This document shows positions 23,801 to 35,800 of a stretch of DNA of 64,000 bases, piece by piece. The stretch's first letter is position 1. Every line of letters begins with the position of its first letter. The notes below the pieces were generated by a model that was given only the letters and a program-made list of their open reading frames with translations, searched no databases and had not been told where the DNA came from. Source of the DNA: Diphasiastrum complanatum. Its lineage: Eukaryota; Streptophyta; Lycopodiopsida; Lycopodiales; Lycopodiaceae. Location of the stretch: positions 15,330,533-15,394,532 of the forward strand of contig CM055098.1 in the NCBI GenBank assembly GCA_029204225.1. The letters run 5' to 3'. The position numbers and the translations under genes were made by a program.

Positions 23801-26800
23801 GGGCCCACCTACCTGTGGCGGACCTCCCGCCAGCCTCATGCAGCAGAGCCCCCGCCTGGCAGCCTGCGGCGCACCCTCAGGCGGACCCTCCTCCTGCCTG
23901 CAGCAGACTTTCCGCCTGCCTGCGGACAGATTGCTGCAATTTTTTTTTCACTTCAAAAAAACTCACTGGATACGGAGGAAAGGAAGCAAGAACTCAAATA
24001 GTTGCATACTTATAGATCTGCCAACCACGGATCGATCAACCTGCCCACGGTATGCGGTGGCTCTGATACCAAATGTTACAACCTCTTTCCACCGCAGACC
24101 GCCAGGTGTCGGTTACCCTCTAGGAACCGAACGGCACACAATCCACCCCGTTGTAGGATCCAATCCAGACCCACCACTACCAGAGCCATCAGCCATCCCC
24201 CACCTCAGGCTAGCACTCATCCTGGCTGTGCACAAGAGCTCACCATCCACCATCCCCTAGGTAGATAGAATGAATGGTGACGTGAGACCTCTCCTTGCAT
24301 ACCTCCAAGGTAGGAGTCTCCAAGTCTAGCTCACATCCTAGATCACGACATGTGGCAAACATGCAGGTCCACGAGTCACTGGTCAAGTCAACGGGCCTAG
24401 TCGACGTTCAACTTCAAGTTGGGTTTGGGACCGGGGAGTTGGGTCCCTAACAATAACCCAGGATGTTTATTGTGTGTTTGTGTAGAATCATGCTGCCATG
24501 TCTTGTTTTGAGGTGGCTTGTTGATGCTACGTGTCCAAAAGAATGTGTCAAAATATTGCTGATGAATAGATTGTTTTCGTCTTTCAATAAATGTAACCCA
24601 ATATAAATGATTAGCAGAGATAGAAATGGGTTGCTTGCTGATAATAGGACGAGCTTGTGTTTTGGACTGTGCAGTGCTTATGCTAGTTCACATGCAACCA
24701 GTGTACTGTTTGTTGTCATAAAAATATCTGAAGATTATTGATAGCATATGATGTTCTTTCAAACGATGGGCACTTTTCCACCTTTTTTCATGCAGACGAA
24801 TGCTGATCGTCCAGATATAGCGGCAACAACTCTTGAAGATATGCAATGTGGAGGAGGTCAGAATCTATTCATTGTGTTGCTAGGTGAAATGAAGTGATTT
24901 GCATTGCTAAAACCTTTCCAGGCCAATCATTTGTTCCTCATTTAACTTTTGTATGCCAGTAATTGTGGAAAATGCTTCGTTGGATGACTTTGAATCGCTA
25001 GAGAGAGAGAGGAGGGCGTGGGTCCTCCAAATACCATATGAGGCAAACACTTCATGTACATGCATGGAAAATATAGGTGTCAAACATATGAGTGAGCTAC
25101 TTGGTTAAGTGGGCCACTTGCACCTTTTTTTAAGTTACAAATAGGGGAACTCGTATTTAATTAATAACATGCCCAAGGAGTAATGTACAACTTACAACAA
25201 CATTAGTGCTTAGCCAAATGGGTAAAGTAGGCATTACTCTTCGACACCCCCTCTTAATGGCAATTTTTAAGAATGGTCTGAACTTCTAAAACTAATCTTT
25301 ACTAAGTGGTTTAGTAAAGTTATCAACAATTTGATCGTGAGTGTTACAATACGTTAGCTCAATCTCTCCATTGTGCACTTTCTCTCGTATAAAGTGCTGG
25401 TCCACCTCTATATGTTTTGTCCGTGCATGGTAGACTGAATTTCTTGTAAGCTGAATGCAGTTTTGGTTATTACAATGTAACAATGTAGGTCCTACTTAAG
25501 CAATCTGCATATCAAGTAGGCGTCGTAACCAAATAGCTTCACAGGTGGATCGCGTAGTCACCCTGTACTCAGCTTTGGTAGATGATAAAGCAATAGTGGG
25601 CTGCTTATTGCTGCACCAAGATTATAGCCCCTGAACCGAGGCTAAAGCAATAGGCCGTTGTCAATCTGCGATCGTCTTTATGACCTGCCCAATGAGAATC
25701 TAGATAATCCTCTAGCTGAAGGTCACCATCATCAGTATATCCAATCCTATATGTCATAGTCCCTCTCACATAACGTAGGATTCGCTTGGCTGCCTTCCAA
25801 TGTGATTTGGTAGGTTTACTCATGAATTGACTTGCAATTCCCTTGATGGATTGTTACTTGCATCCATGGTTGTGCTAATTGGCTTGCTTTGTTGCATATT
25901 AAACCTCTTCAATATTTTCAGTGCATACTTTTCTTGAGAGATAAAAAGACAACGCTTCTCTTTCCAAACCTCAACTCCTAGGCAATAGTGCAGCAATCAT
26001 CTCAAACTCATTAGAAAGATTTTTCTTAACACAGGCAATAAGTTTCTTATAGCTTCCTGTGATGAATAAGTCATCCCCATAGAGCACAACAACAGAAGAG
26101 TCTTCACCTTCCTTGAAGACATTTAAATTGCAATTAGACTTACTCTTCTCAAACCCATGCCTTGCAAAGTATTTGTCAATTCGGCTATACCAAGCCCTAT
26201 GCGCCTGTTTGAGCCCATACAAGGCTTTTCTAAGCCTACAAACCAGATGCTCCTTGCCTGTTATCACAAACCCTTGCAGTTGCTCCATATAAACCTCTTC
26301 TTGAAGTTGCCCATTAAGAAAGCCACTTTGACATCTCCATTCGATGGACATTCTAATCAAAATATGAGGCTAGGGCCAAAACGGTCCTAATAGATGGCAT
26401 CTTAGCAATAGGTGCGAATGTTCCATCATAGTCTAGCCCTGCTTGTTGGGTAGCCTTTTGCGACCAACCTCACCTTGTACTTGTTCACTATTCCATTGGC
26501 ATGAAGCTTGGTCTTCTAGACCCATTTGCAACCTATTGGTGGAATAATGTTGTTTTTGACAGAAAAATTGATAACCCTATGAGCCTTTTGTCTCCTGCTA
26601 ATGTAGTCCTTTAATTCAGGTTCAAATGTAGGTACAGGCTCTCTACATGTAACTATCTCACAACAATTCTTGTCCATCAAGATGTTAACCATCTTGTACT
26701 TTTACACCTTGTAATTTGTGCCATGAAGTCTGCTATTCACCCAATAGACTCCCTCCAAGACTAGCCATGCTAAAATCTTGCGCAAACAGAAGCTCAACTT

Positions 26801-29800
26801 GAAAGGAATAAAAAAAAGAAACAACTTCCAACTACTAGGGTTTCACCCCAAACTAGGGTATGTAGCCACTTCAAGGCAACCCTTCAGCGCTTACTTTTGA
26901 CTTTCCTAGTTATGTAGCCACTTCAAGGCAACCCTTCAGCGCTTACTTTTGACTTTCCTAGTTATGTAGCCACTTCAAGGCAACCCTTTAGCTCCTACTT
27001 TTGACTTTGCCACTTTTGACTTTGCCACTTGGTATGGCCTTGATAGCACATGCACTAGACCCCACTGGATCAAAAACCAAAAACCCTATAGAAAGTACGC
27101 CCTACTCTTGTGTGGGCTCCTCCAGACAGTCTTTCCAAAGCTCAGCCAAAATGATCACACTCTCCTTGCCAACAACTCTTCAATAGTGCAAGACTCAACT
27201 TGATCTGACTCCTACACATACACATGTTTTCTAACAGTTTGTAGAAATACTCGTGACAGAGTCCTAACGACACGAAAGTTTTCGACCACCTCAGTTATTC
27301 GACATTCGCCACGTTGAACATTTCGACGACTTTGACGTCGAAAGTTTGCCACCTCGAACATTTTCTATTCGACCACGTCGAACATTTCGACGACTTTGAC
27401 TTTCGAGCTCACAAGCTGGTCATCTGTCAATCTCAAGTTGAGTCAATCAAAAGGCGGCTCAACCGTACCATCGTCATGACCGGGTAGGATCTCCAACGGA
27501 CTCAGATATTGTCCAAAAGCGACTGACAACAGCACGTAGTGGATTAATCTAATTTGCAATGTGCAGATTAACCATTCTTTTAATTAGCTAGCCATCTATA
27601 CAAATACCCATCAACTTATTAGTTGTAAGGTTACTGAACACTACTTCAGCTGAATCGTCGATCTACACGATCAATAATCAAACATCCAAAGCGCAATTGT
27701 TTTGTTCTTTCTCTCTGTTACTACAGAGTATTGTCTGCATTCAGACTGTTATCATTCGCGACTAATTAATATTCGTTCCATAAATTTGAGTCGTGTATGT
27801 TTTGATTGAATGCTTATTTTATTCATGTTCAAATAGATTCATGCTCGTAGATAAATAATTCGTAGATTAAACTATTCGTGTGAGCATAAGTCGAATTCAT
27901 TGTTCTAATCATCGTTCCTAGATGCTTTACACTTTCGCACATAAAATCCAAATCTATAACTCAGTGAATTCGTGCATGGCTATGGAATCGACTCTTTCGA
28001 TCCAGTGACTTCGAAGCTGTGATCAAGTAAGACAGATTTCGATTCGTTCGAATTTGATTTGAATACGATAGACATAGTTACATGTACTGAGGATTCCGCT
28101 CGTTTCTCACTGATACGACGCGCATTGCCTCGAATTCCAACATGGTATCAGAGCAGCAACATGGTATCAGAGCTTTGTCTGATCTCCTAATCTGATACCA
28201 ACAACTTTGTGACATTTTCTTATCATTATGTAGGATGCGAGTTAATGGTTAGAGTAACTTTGGCATAACATGGATCACAAGTACTATCTAGTTGGCATCG
28301 TTAGTCATATTGGAGTTGAAAATTGGTATTGTTTCTCCTATTGATTATGCTCATTTGGATCCCTTCTCAGACTATATCTATATTTAACATGCTAAACATT
28401 GAATTTACCTACGGTTCAAATTCAGTTGTTGTAACAATCTAACCATAAAACAATCAAGATAATATCATAAGATTCTATTTATGAAACAAAGAAAAGTATG
28501 ATACTCCCAATAACCTCTTAAGCATAGATGCATACAAGTTCAATGAGTAATCAACAAATGCAAGGCCATTTCCCAAGATCTACTTGGCACTACAATCCAA
28601 TATTTAGATAGAAAGTGTGTCTTGCGGGAAGGTAAGCTGTTTTGGATAGCTTCTAGAACCTTCACTCTAAAATTGACATATTTGGTATTATAGTGCTCTC
28701 CAACTGTGCTAACTGCACCCAAACCTGACCTGTGTAGAAGATATGCTCCCTTTCTCAAGATTGGCAAGCTCGGAGAGGATCTCGATCTTCAATAGGATTT
28801 GACCTATGCAATCGCTTAAGCTCCTTAACACTAGTGTTGAACTCTAGAAATATGGATGGACATAAAGTCTATAGGTTGTGGATGCTCCTAGTCATTATGG
28901 AGGCAAGCTCGAGATACATGCATGGATAAGATGAGATACACCAAAAACCTAAGTTTTAAGGTCAATTGGGCTCGCTTGCACTTACAAAAGGGGGATTACA
29001 AAGCATCTGCATTTAATGGTCTTCTATACATTTGTACAACTTACATTGAAATAGTTTGAATCACCAATCCAGGTAAAATAGGCATTACATTTTAACACTA
29101 TGTATGATTTTGTCCAAATATTGTGCTTACCCTTTGCCTTTATAAATGTGAACTCATCTTTTATTTTGTTCTTTTTGCTGCTTGATGTGTTCTATGCTGC
29201 TTTTGTCAATGATAGTATTATTCAATATTTTGACATTTCTTGTTTTGCTTTGGACTTTCTAGCACAGATAAAATGAAACCTGACATCGAGTCATATAATT
29301 GGGTGATACAAGGATATACAAGAAACAATGTCGGTGATAGGTGGGGTTTGAAAGAGCTTAGTAGTGATAGTTTCTTTTTTACATCATTGATAAATTTTAA
29401 GATATTCTAAGATGTTTTTAAAGCTCATGTGTAATGGCTATGATTGTGGAAGAGATGAAGATGATGTTTTCCAATTTTGAGTGTAGATTCTTTCATTTGA
29501 ATGGTTGCTATGTTTAGGGTACAAGATGTGGTGGATGTGTTGGGCCAAATGATTGAAGATCCCAACCAGATCCAACCAAATGCAAGGACTTATGCGTAAG
29601 TCTATTCTCCTATAGTGTGCTCTTTACTGTATTATTGATGTGGTTATATAATTCTCCTTGCATCTTTTATAAAGGGATGGAAAGTCTGCAAATTGTGTAC
29701 AACGTTTTACATTCTTATGATATAAAATTTGTTACCTTTCTCGAAATCATTCAAGGTCTTTATTTTTAAAATTCACAATAGGATTTACTTTGCATCGGAA

Positions 29801-32800
29801 TGACGTTCTGGAAGCATAGTGTTTTGGAACGCAGCATAGCATTTTGGAATGCCACAATGAAGAAAAAACTAACATGATTTGTTTTAAACTATGGCCAGTG
29901 GAACCCTATTAGGAGGCACGTAAACTAGGAGCAATAGTAGGTTTCAAGATCTAGGGATTACGTAGGCTAGAACATATCTATAATTTTTGAATTGTTGATC
30001 ACTACTTATGAAAGGGAACCGTCTATATTACAATTCCTTTTATCAGCTCTAATATATAAGAAACAAACCAGCTGAGCATCCTATAAACGAAAACTTTAAA
30101 CGCCCATGAGTATTATGTTGCAGAGGCAGACCCAAGAGAACCTTCACAACTTCAAGGATAAAAACACACTACATCCCTTAAATGCTCAATTTCCTGTGCA
30201 TCAGAGCTTCCATTGAACCATACAAACAACCTAATGATTTTGTGACTGAACTTGTTCAAGTCAAATGTCATAATATTAAGGTTAGTTGAAACATTTATGT
30301 GCCTTCACAAGGTTACTTTTGAACGTTACGAGGAATTTATTCATAGAATCAATGAACAGTGGGCGGTTCACCACGGTTCTGAGAACCGTACAGTGAACCG
30401 TACGGTTCTCAATTTTTTTTTGCCAGAACCGTGGTGAACCGCGTGTAGTTATTAATTAATTATTTTTTATATATTATTGTGTGGAAAGTCAGCGGGAATC
30501 AGCGGAATCAGCGGAATTAATTCAGCGGAAAGTCAGCGGAATCAGCGGAATCTGATGGAGTCTGGTGACCCCTGATGGAATGCAGCGGAATCCTTCAGCG
30601 GAAAGTCAGCAGGCGGATCCGTCTGTGAAATTAATTAATTAATTAATTAATTGTTTATTTATTTAGATGAACCGTACCACGGTTCAAGGAACCGTGGTAC
30701 GGTTCCTTCCACGGTTCTGGGAACCGTGGGTTCTATGCATAAAGTAGATCAAAATATAAACTTGAATCCAAAAGGAATCTCTTACTGAACCTGCAGCTTG
30801 CGTATCATGTAAGAAAATGGAAGCTTCTTGTAATCACAAACTGTATCCAGCTCTGTACAATCTGCAAAACAGGACGGGCTAACATTTCTTGCTGACAATG
30901 CAGCATGACATTGTGCCATTGCAGCTCCTATTGAAAACCTAAACATCATCAACCCCCATTTTTGTCAAATAACCAAATTGGAGCCAAACTCTAGATCTAA
31001 TAAGTGCAGCACCTTGCACACAACTTATACCTTTTAAGCTGAAAAAAATCGTACAGATTCTCTTCATATGTTGCCATTTGCTAGCACTTGCAAGTAGAAA
31101 ACTGTGGCTATCATTTCAAGCCAAAATTTGTGCAGATCATTTGCACCTCCCATTACCTTCTCCAACAACAAGCACTCTTTTTTTGAACAGATGCCCTCTT
31201 AGCATGCAGCCACCGATGTGCCGCTCATAACCCTACTAATCTCCTTTAGCCAATGTTCACTGTCTCTGGTCGCTATGTGTAGGAATGTCATCATCAATAG
31301 ATTCTAGATCTGGTCTGCAGTCTTCTCCCAGAGAAGAAGGATGTGATTTGAAGCTGTGTTAGAACGACTCTGCTAGGCCATCTCTCGTACCATAAGTGCA
31401 ACACAATGTTGGTCCTCATATGTGATAAGAGAATGCAATGTAATAGGTGTATCGTGGAATGCGTAATAATATCTCCTTCTGATCTTGTAGTGGATAATGT
31501 ATCTGAAGATAAAGTGGACCTCAGACTTCACCTCACCTAAGGAGCATAATTGGCAATTGTAGGCTCCCTCCCGCTCGCTCCCACATGCTCAAAAAATGTA
31601 GGCCCCCTCCCCGCTCGCTCCCACATGCCCAAAAATAATTAAAAACTATTTTCCTCCCCCTACCCCACCCCAGAATTAATTATTAGAGGGTATTTGGCAC
31701 ATACTTGCCCCCTCCGTTTAAAAAAAATGAAAAAGGTACCAAATTTTTTTGCAAAAAACCTACCCATTGCCCATGCCTCCCTCGCTCTCTCGCTATCTCT
31801 CTCTCGTAGTGTCCTTAGTGAAGAGTTCTCTTGCATAGGCCCAATCAACACCATTTTTGACAAGCAAACTCTCCCTCGCTCTCTCGCTATCTCTCTCTCG
31901 TAGTGTCCTTAGTGAAGAGTTCTCTTGCATAGGCCCAATCAACACCATTTTTCAAAAGGCTTGACACAGAATCTTCAAGTTCATAACTGGTCTTTGCACA
32001 CTCTAGCACACAAAATTTGCCTTGTTTGGGATGAGGTTTCCCAACTCACGACTAAGGACATCTTGAATTCAGCTCTCTGAATGGGATCATCGGATCACAG
32101 GAAATGGGACTTTTTCAATTTATACTACCACATAGTCTTGGCAGATATTTGCTTGTGTTCAGATCCATATGTAAGTAGACTTTGAAGCTATGCTGAGACT
32201 TACAATGATGCCCGAATCGAGCAAGGCCAAGTCCGTTAGGTCTGTATCGGGTTCATGAACCTGTGGATTGTATTCCTGGACCATTTAGGTCAATTCCAAA
32301 TGTTTTCAGTGGATAGGCAAGAAAGCTTTTAATTAAGTGGCTATAGTGAATAGTGCCAGTCGTTAGGGTTTAGGGTTTAGGGTTGGTGCCATTCTGTGAA
32401 CCGTTCCACAATGCAACTATAGTAAAGATTATGTTAGGGTTTAGGGTCGATGCCATTCTGTGATGCGCAATCTATGGATTTATATTACCGCATAGTCTTG
32501 GCAGATATTTGCTTGTGTTCAGATTCATCTCTAACTAGGTATGTTATTTCATATTTACCTCTCAGAATGCAATGCAGTGAAGGGTGCAATTTGTTTCAGA
32601 AAGGCATAGCAGGTTGCAAGATTCCAAACTGGAAGGCCTTCAACCTGAAGGCCTCGTCCACATGAGAAACAAGGACGTTCCTATTACAAAGGGAGGCTTT
32701 ATGTTGAACCTTCTTTTCAACCTTACCAAAGGCAGTGTCCTTAGTGAAGAGTTCTCTTGCATAGGCCCAATCAACAACATTTTTCAAAAGGCTTGACACA

Positions 32801-35800
32801 GAATCTTCAAGTTTATAGCTGGTCTTTGCATGCTCTAGCTTCATCTCCCAGTTCTTCTTCTGCAAGAAAACCTTAGACGTTCCTATTACGAAAGGAGGCT
32901 TTATGTTGAACCTTCTTTTCAACCTTACCAAAGGCAGTGTCCTTAGTGAAGAGTTTTGCCAGTTAAGTTCCTCGTCTTGTCTGTTCCCACAGGTTCCTAT
33001 CGAGCTTCTCCATTGGCCGAAATAGACGGCACCTAAAATGGATCCCGTTTGGAGAAATGGGGCCATCGGACAGAAAGCTGCAAAATTGGTCCATTTCGCG
33101 TGACCTAATTGCGTTTCTCTCCCATAATTTAAATAGCCCGTCTATAAACAACCTTGCTAACTCTAGAGCTCTAACGATTGTTTTGGTTGGAATAAAATGA
33201 GCCATTTTGGTCAAATGGTCAACTGTGACCCATATCACATCGTGACCCTTCTGGGTCTTAGATAGGCCTATTAGGAAATCCATGGAAATACTTTCCCAAT
33301 TACTATTGGGCCAGAAGATTTGCCTACGAAGAAGCTCATAGGTCTTCTGTATTCCTGGGTGTTCCATACTAGGGCTGTCATGACACTCATACAATACTTG
33401 GCGCCTAAAACCCCGAGTCGGGAACACACATTTTGTTTCCGTATTCTCGAGAACTGGATCCCTCAACCGTAATGCTATGCTTGGGATCTACAAGCACGGA
33501 ATCTTCAATGCAATCTGGCGTATACTTGGATGAATCTTTCCTAGGCCTAAGAACTGGGTAAGAAGTCTATATATACATTTCTGTTTTGGACTGTTTTCTT
33601 GACTGTGGAGAAATACGGATCACTCTTGCATTTCCCCCTCAAGGACTCGAGTAACTTACTACAGGACTGGGTAAATCTCAATTCGTTTACCACTGGCATT
33701 ATGCTAAGAGCATTTGCACGATATTGAATTTTCCTTGTCTATATCTGATAGACAAGTCAAATTCCTGCATTAACTCAGCCCATCGAGCTTTTCGACTGCT
33801 AAGCTCAGGCTGATTGCACAAACGTCTATGGCTTTCATGGTCAGTCAGAATCTCAAAGCTAGCACCATACAAATAATGCTGCCAAGTCTTAAGGGCATGA
33901 ATAATTGAAAAGAGCTCCTTCTCATAAGTGATGTATCTAGTTTGAGCGGGTTCGAGCAAAAGGCTGGTTTGGGTCTACGACTTTTAGTATTGGTGTTGTA
34001 ACCAATGTTGTTTTGAGAGCATCAAAACTCTCTTGTTGCTCTAGCCCCCAATTGAACTCCTTTTCTTTCCCCTTAAGAAGATTTGTCATGGGAACTGCTA
34101 TGTGAGCATGATCCTTGATTGGATTGTCTGTAGTATCCCGAAGGACCTAAAAAGACCGAAGGTCTAAAATGCTGTTTCGTCTAGGCCAACTAAATATGGC
34201 TTGACCTTATTTGGATCTATCTTAATCCCATTCTTCAAGATTATATGGTCCAAATATGCTATTTTTTGGTAAAAACCTAACATTTAGGTTTCCTTGTGAA
34301 TAGCTTATGCTTTCTGAGCAAACGAAACACCTTTCTGAGGTGAGCTAAATGCTCTTTTTAAGCTTTGCTGTAAACTAAAATATTATCTAGAAAAATCACC
34401 ACAAATTTCCCTAAATATGGCCGAAATACACTGTTCATTAGGGTCATGAAGTCGCTAGAGCATTGGTGAGGTGTAACTAATAGGACAGGAGCTGCCCAAG
34501 GTGAACTGCTTGGATGAATCTGTCCCTTATTTAGATATTTTGTAAATTGTCTGGTTTTATCTTTATCTTCTGAGCGACTAACTCAATAGGCTTAGTGATG
34601 GGTGCTATATCAGGTACTAAATGATCTACTTCTCTACTGAGTGGTAAACCACTAGGCAAATCATCAGGAAAAATATCACCTTTCTTCCTTAGCAGAATAT
34701 CTAATTTTTTTCTTTCATGAAAGGTATTACTGGAAACAGTCATTAAAAATAAACTACAAGTCACAGAAAAGTAGTTGATGCTAACCATCCTCCATAAGCT
34801 GAACAGACTCTGAACTGCACACCAAAGGACTGTTGGGAACTCCATGCTCCCCATGCAGATGAACCTCTCGACCGTTTTTCTGAAAGTTGGAGTGTATTGT
34901 CCTGATAATTCCTTTATAGAGTGGGGCCCAAGCTATAGGGCCAATCTCTCCCTAACACTAGGTCGGTACAGTCCAGATGCATGATCTGGAAGTTTAGGTT
35001 ATCTTGATAGCTCTGAATCACCAGACCTAAATTGTTAACCATGGTTTTCCACACTTTCTTGTCCTGACCCGCTCCTCGCTCAATGGTTGTATAGTTCATC
35101 TCCGCGGGAATCAACTGCCTACTGGAAAAATAAATCGAGTAATTCTTACTCCCTAGGCTGTGTCAGAACACTCCCTATGGCATACTTAGAAGCGTCTGTA
35201 TGGACATGGAACTCTATGGTCCAAATAGGGGGTCGAAAGATTGGTGAAGTGACTAAGGCCTTCTTGAGTTTGTGAAAAGCCTCAGTGGCTTCAACTGTCC
35301 ATTCTAGTTAGATGGTCATCTGGTAGATCAAACGGGCCAGCTTAGCAAAATTCAGGACAAATCTCCGATAATAGTTGCAATGCCCCATACTTCTCATACG
35401 GTTCTTGGCTCAGGCAAGACAAGTATTATGCGGATCTTGTCGACATTAGTAGCGATACCATGCCTCGAAACTACGTGGCCTAGCACTATGCCGTGCGTGA
35501 CCAAAAATTGGCATTTGGCCGGGTTTAGGGATATGCCGAATAATTGACATTGGATGAACACTTTTCTCTAAGCAAGCTAGGCGTTGGGCTCACACAAGTC
35601 CTCCATGAAAATTTCAAGAAATTTCCAGAGAAAGTCCTTGAAGGCATAGCTCATCACTCGTTGGAAGGTGCTGTGGGAGCGTTGCACAATCCAAATGGAA
35701 TCACTCTATACGTTATGCATACGTTCCCCACTCGATGGAGAATGCAATTTTGTGCTGATCTTTTGGGGCTATTTGCACCTGGTTATAGCCACTAAACCCA

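Noticed and set aside
23716-24268. Three overlapping Pro/Ala/Gln-rich + frames
   Set aside because: GC-rich LTR-element leader on the opposite strand; no domain, and it crosses the LTR boundary.
26859-27014. Regular repeats with a CRISPR-like look
   Set aside because: Three direct head-to-tail 52-base units without unique spacers in a plant genome; a simple tandem array.
32365-32446. Interstitial telomere relic
   Set aside because: Fewer than five TTTAGGG units in total, too short to support an ancient chromosome end or fusion.
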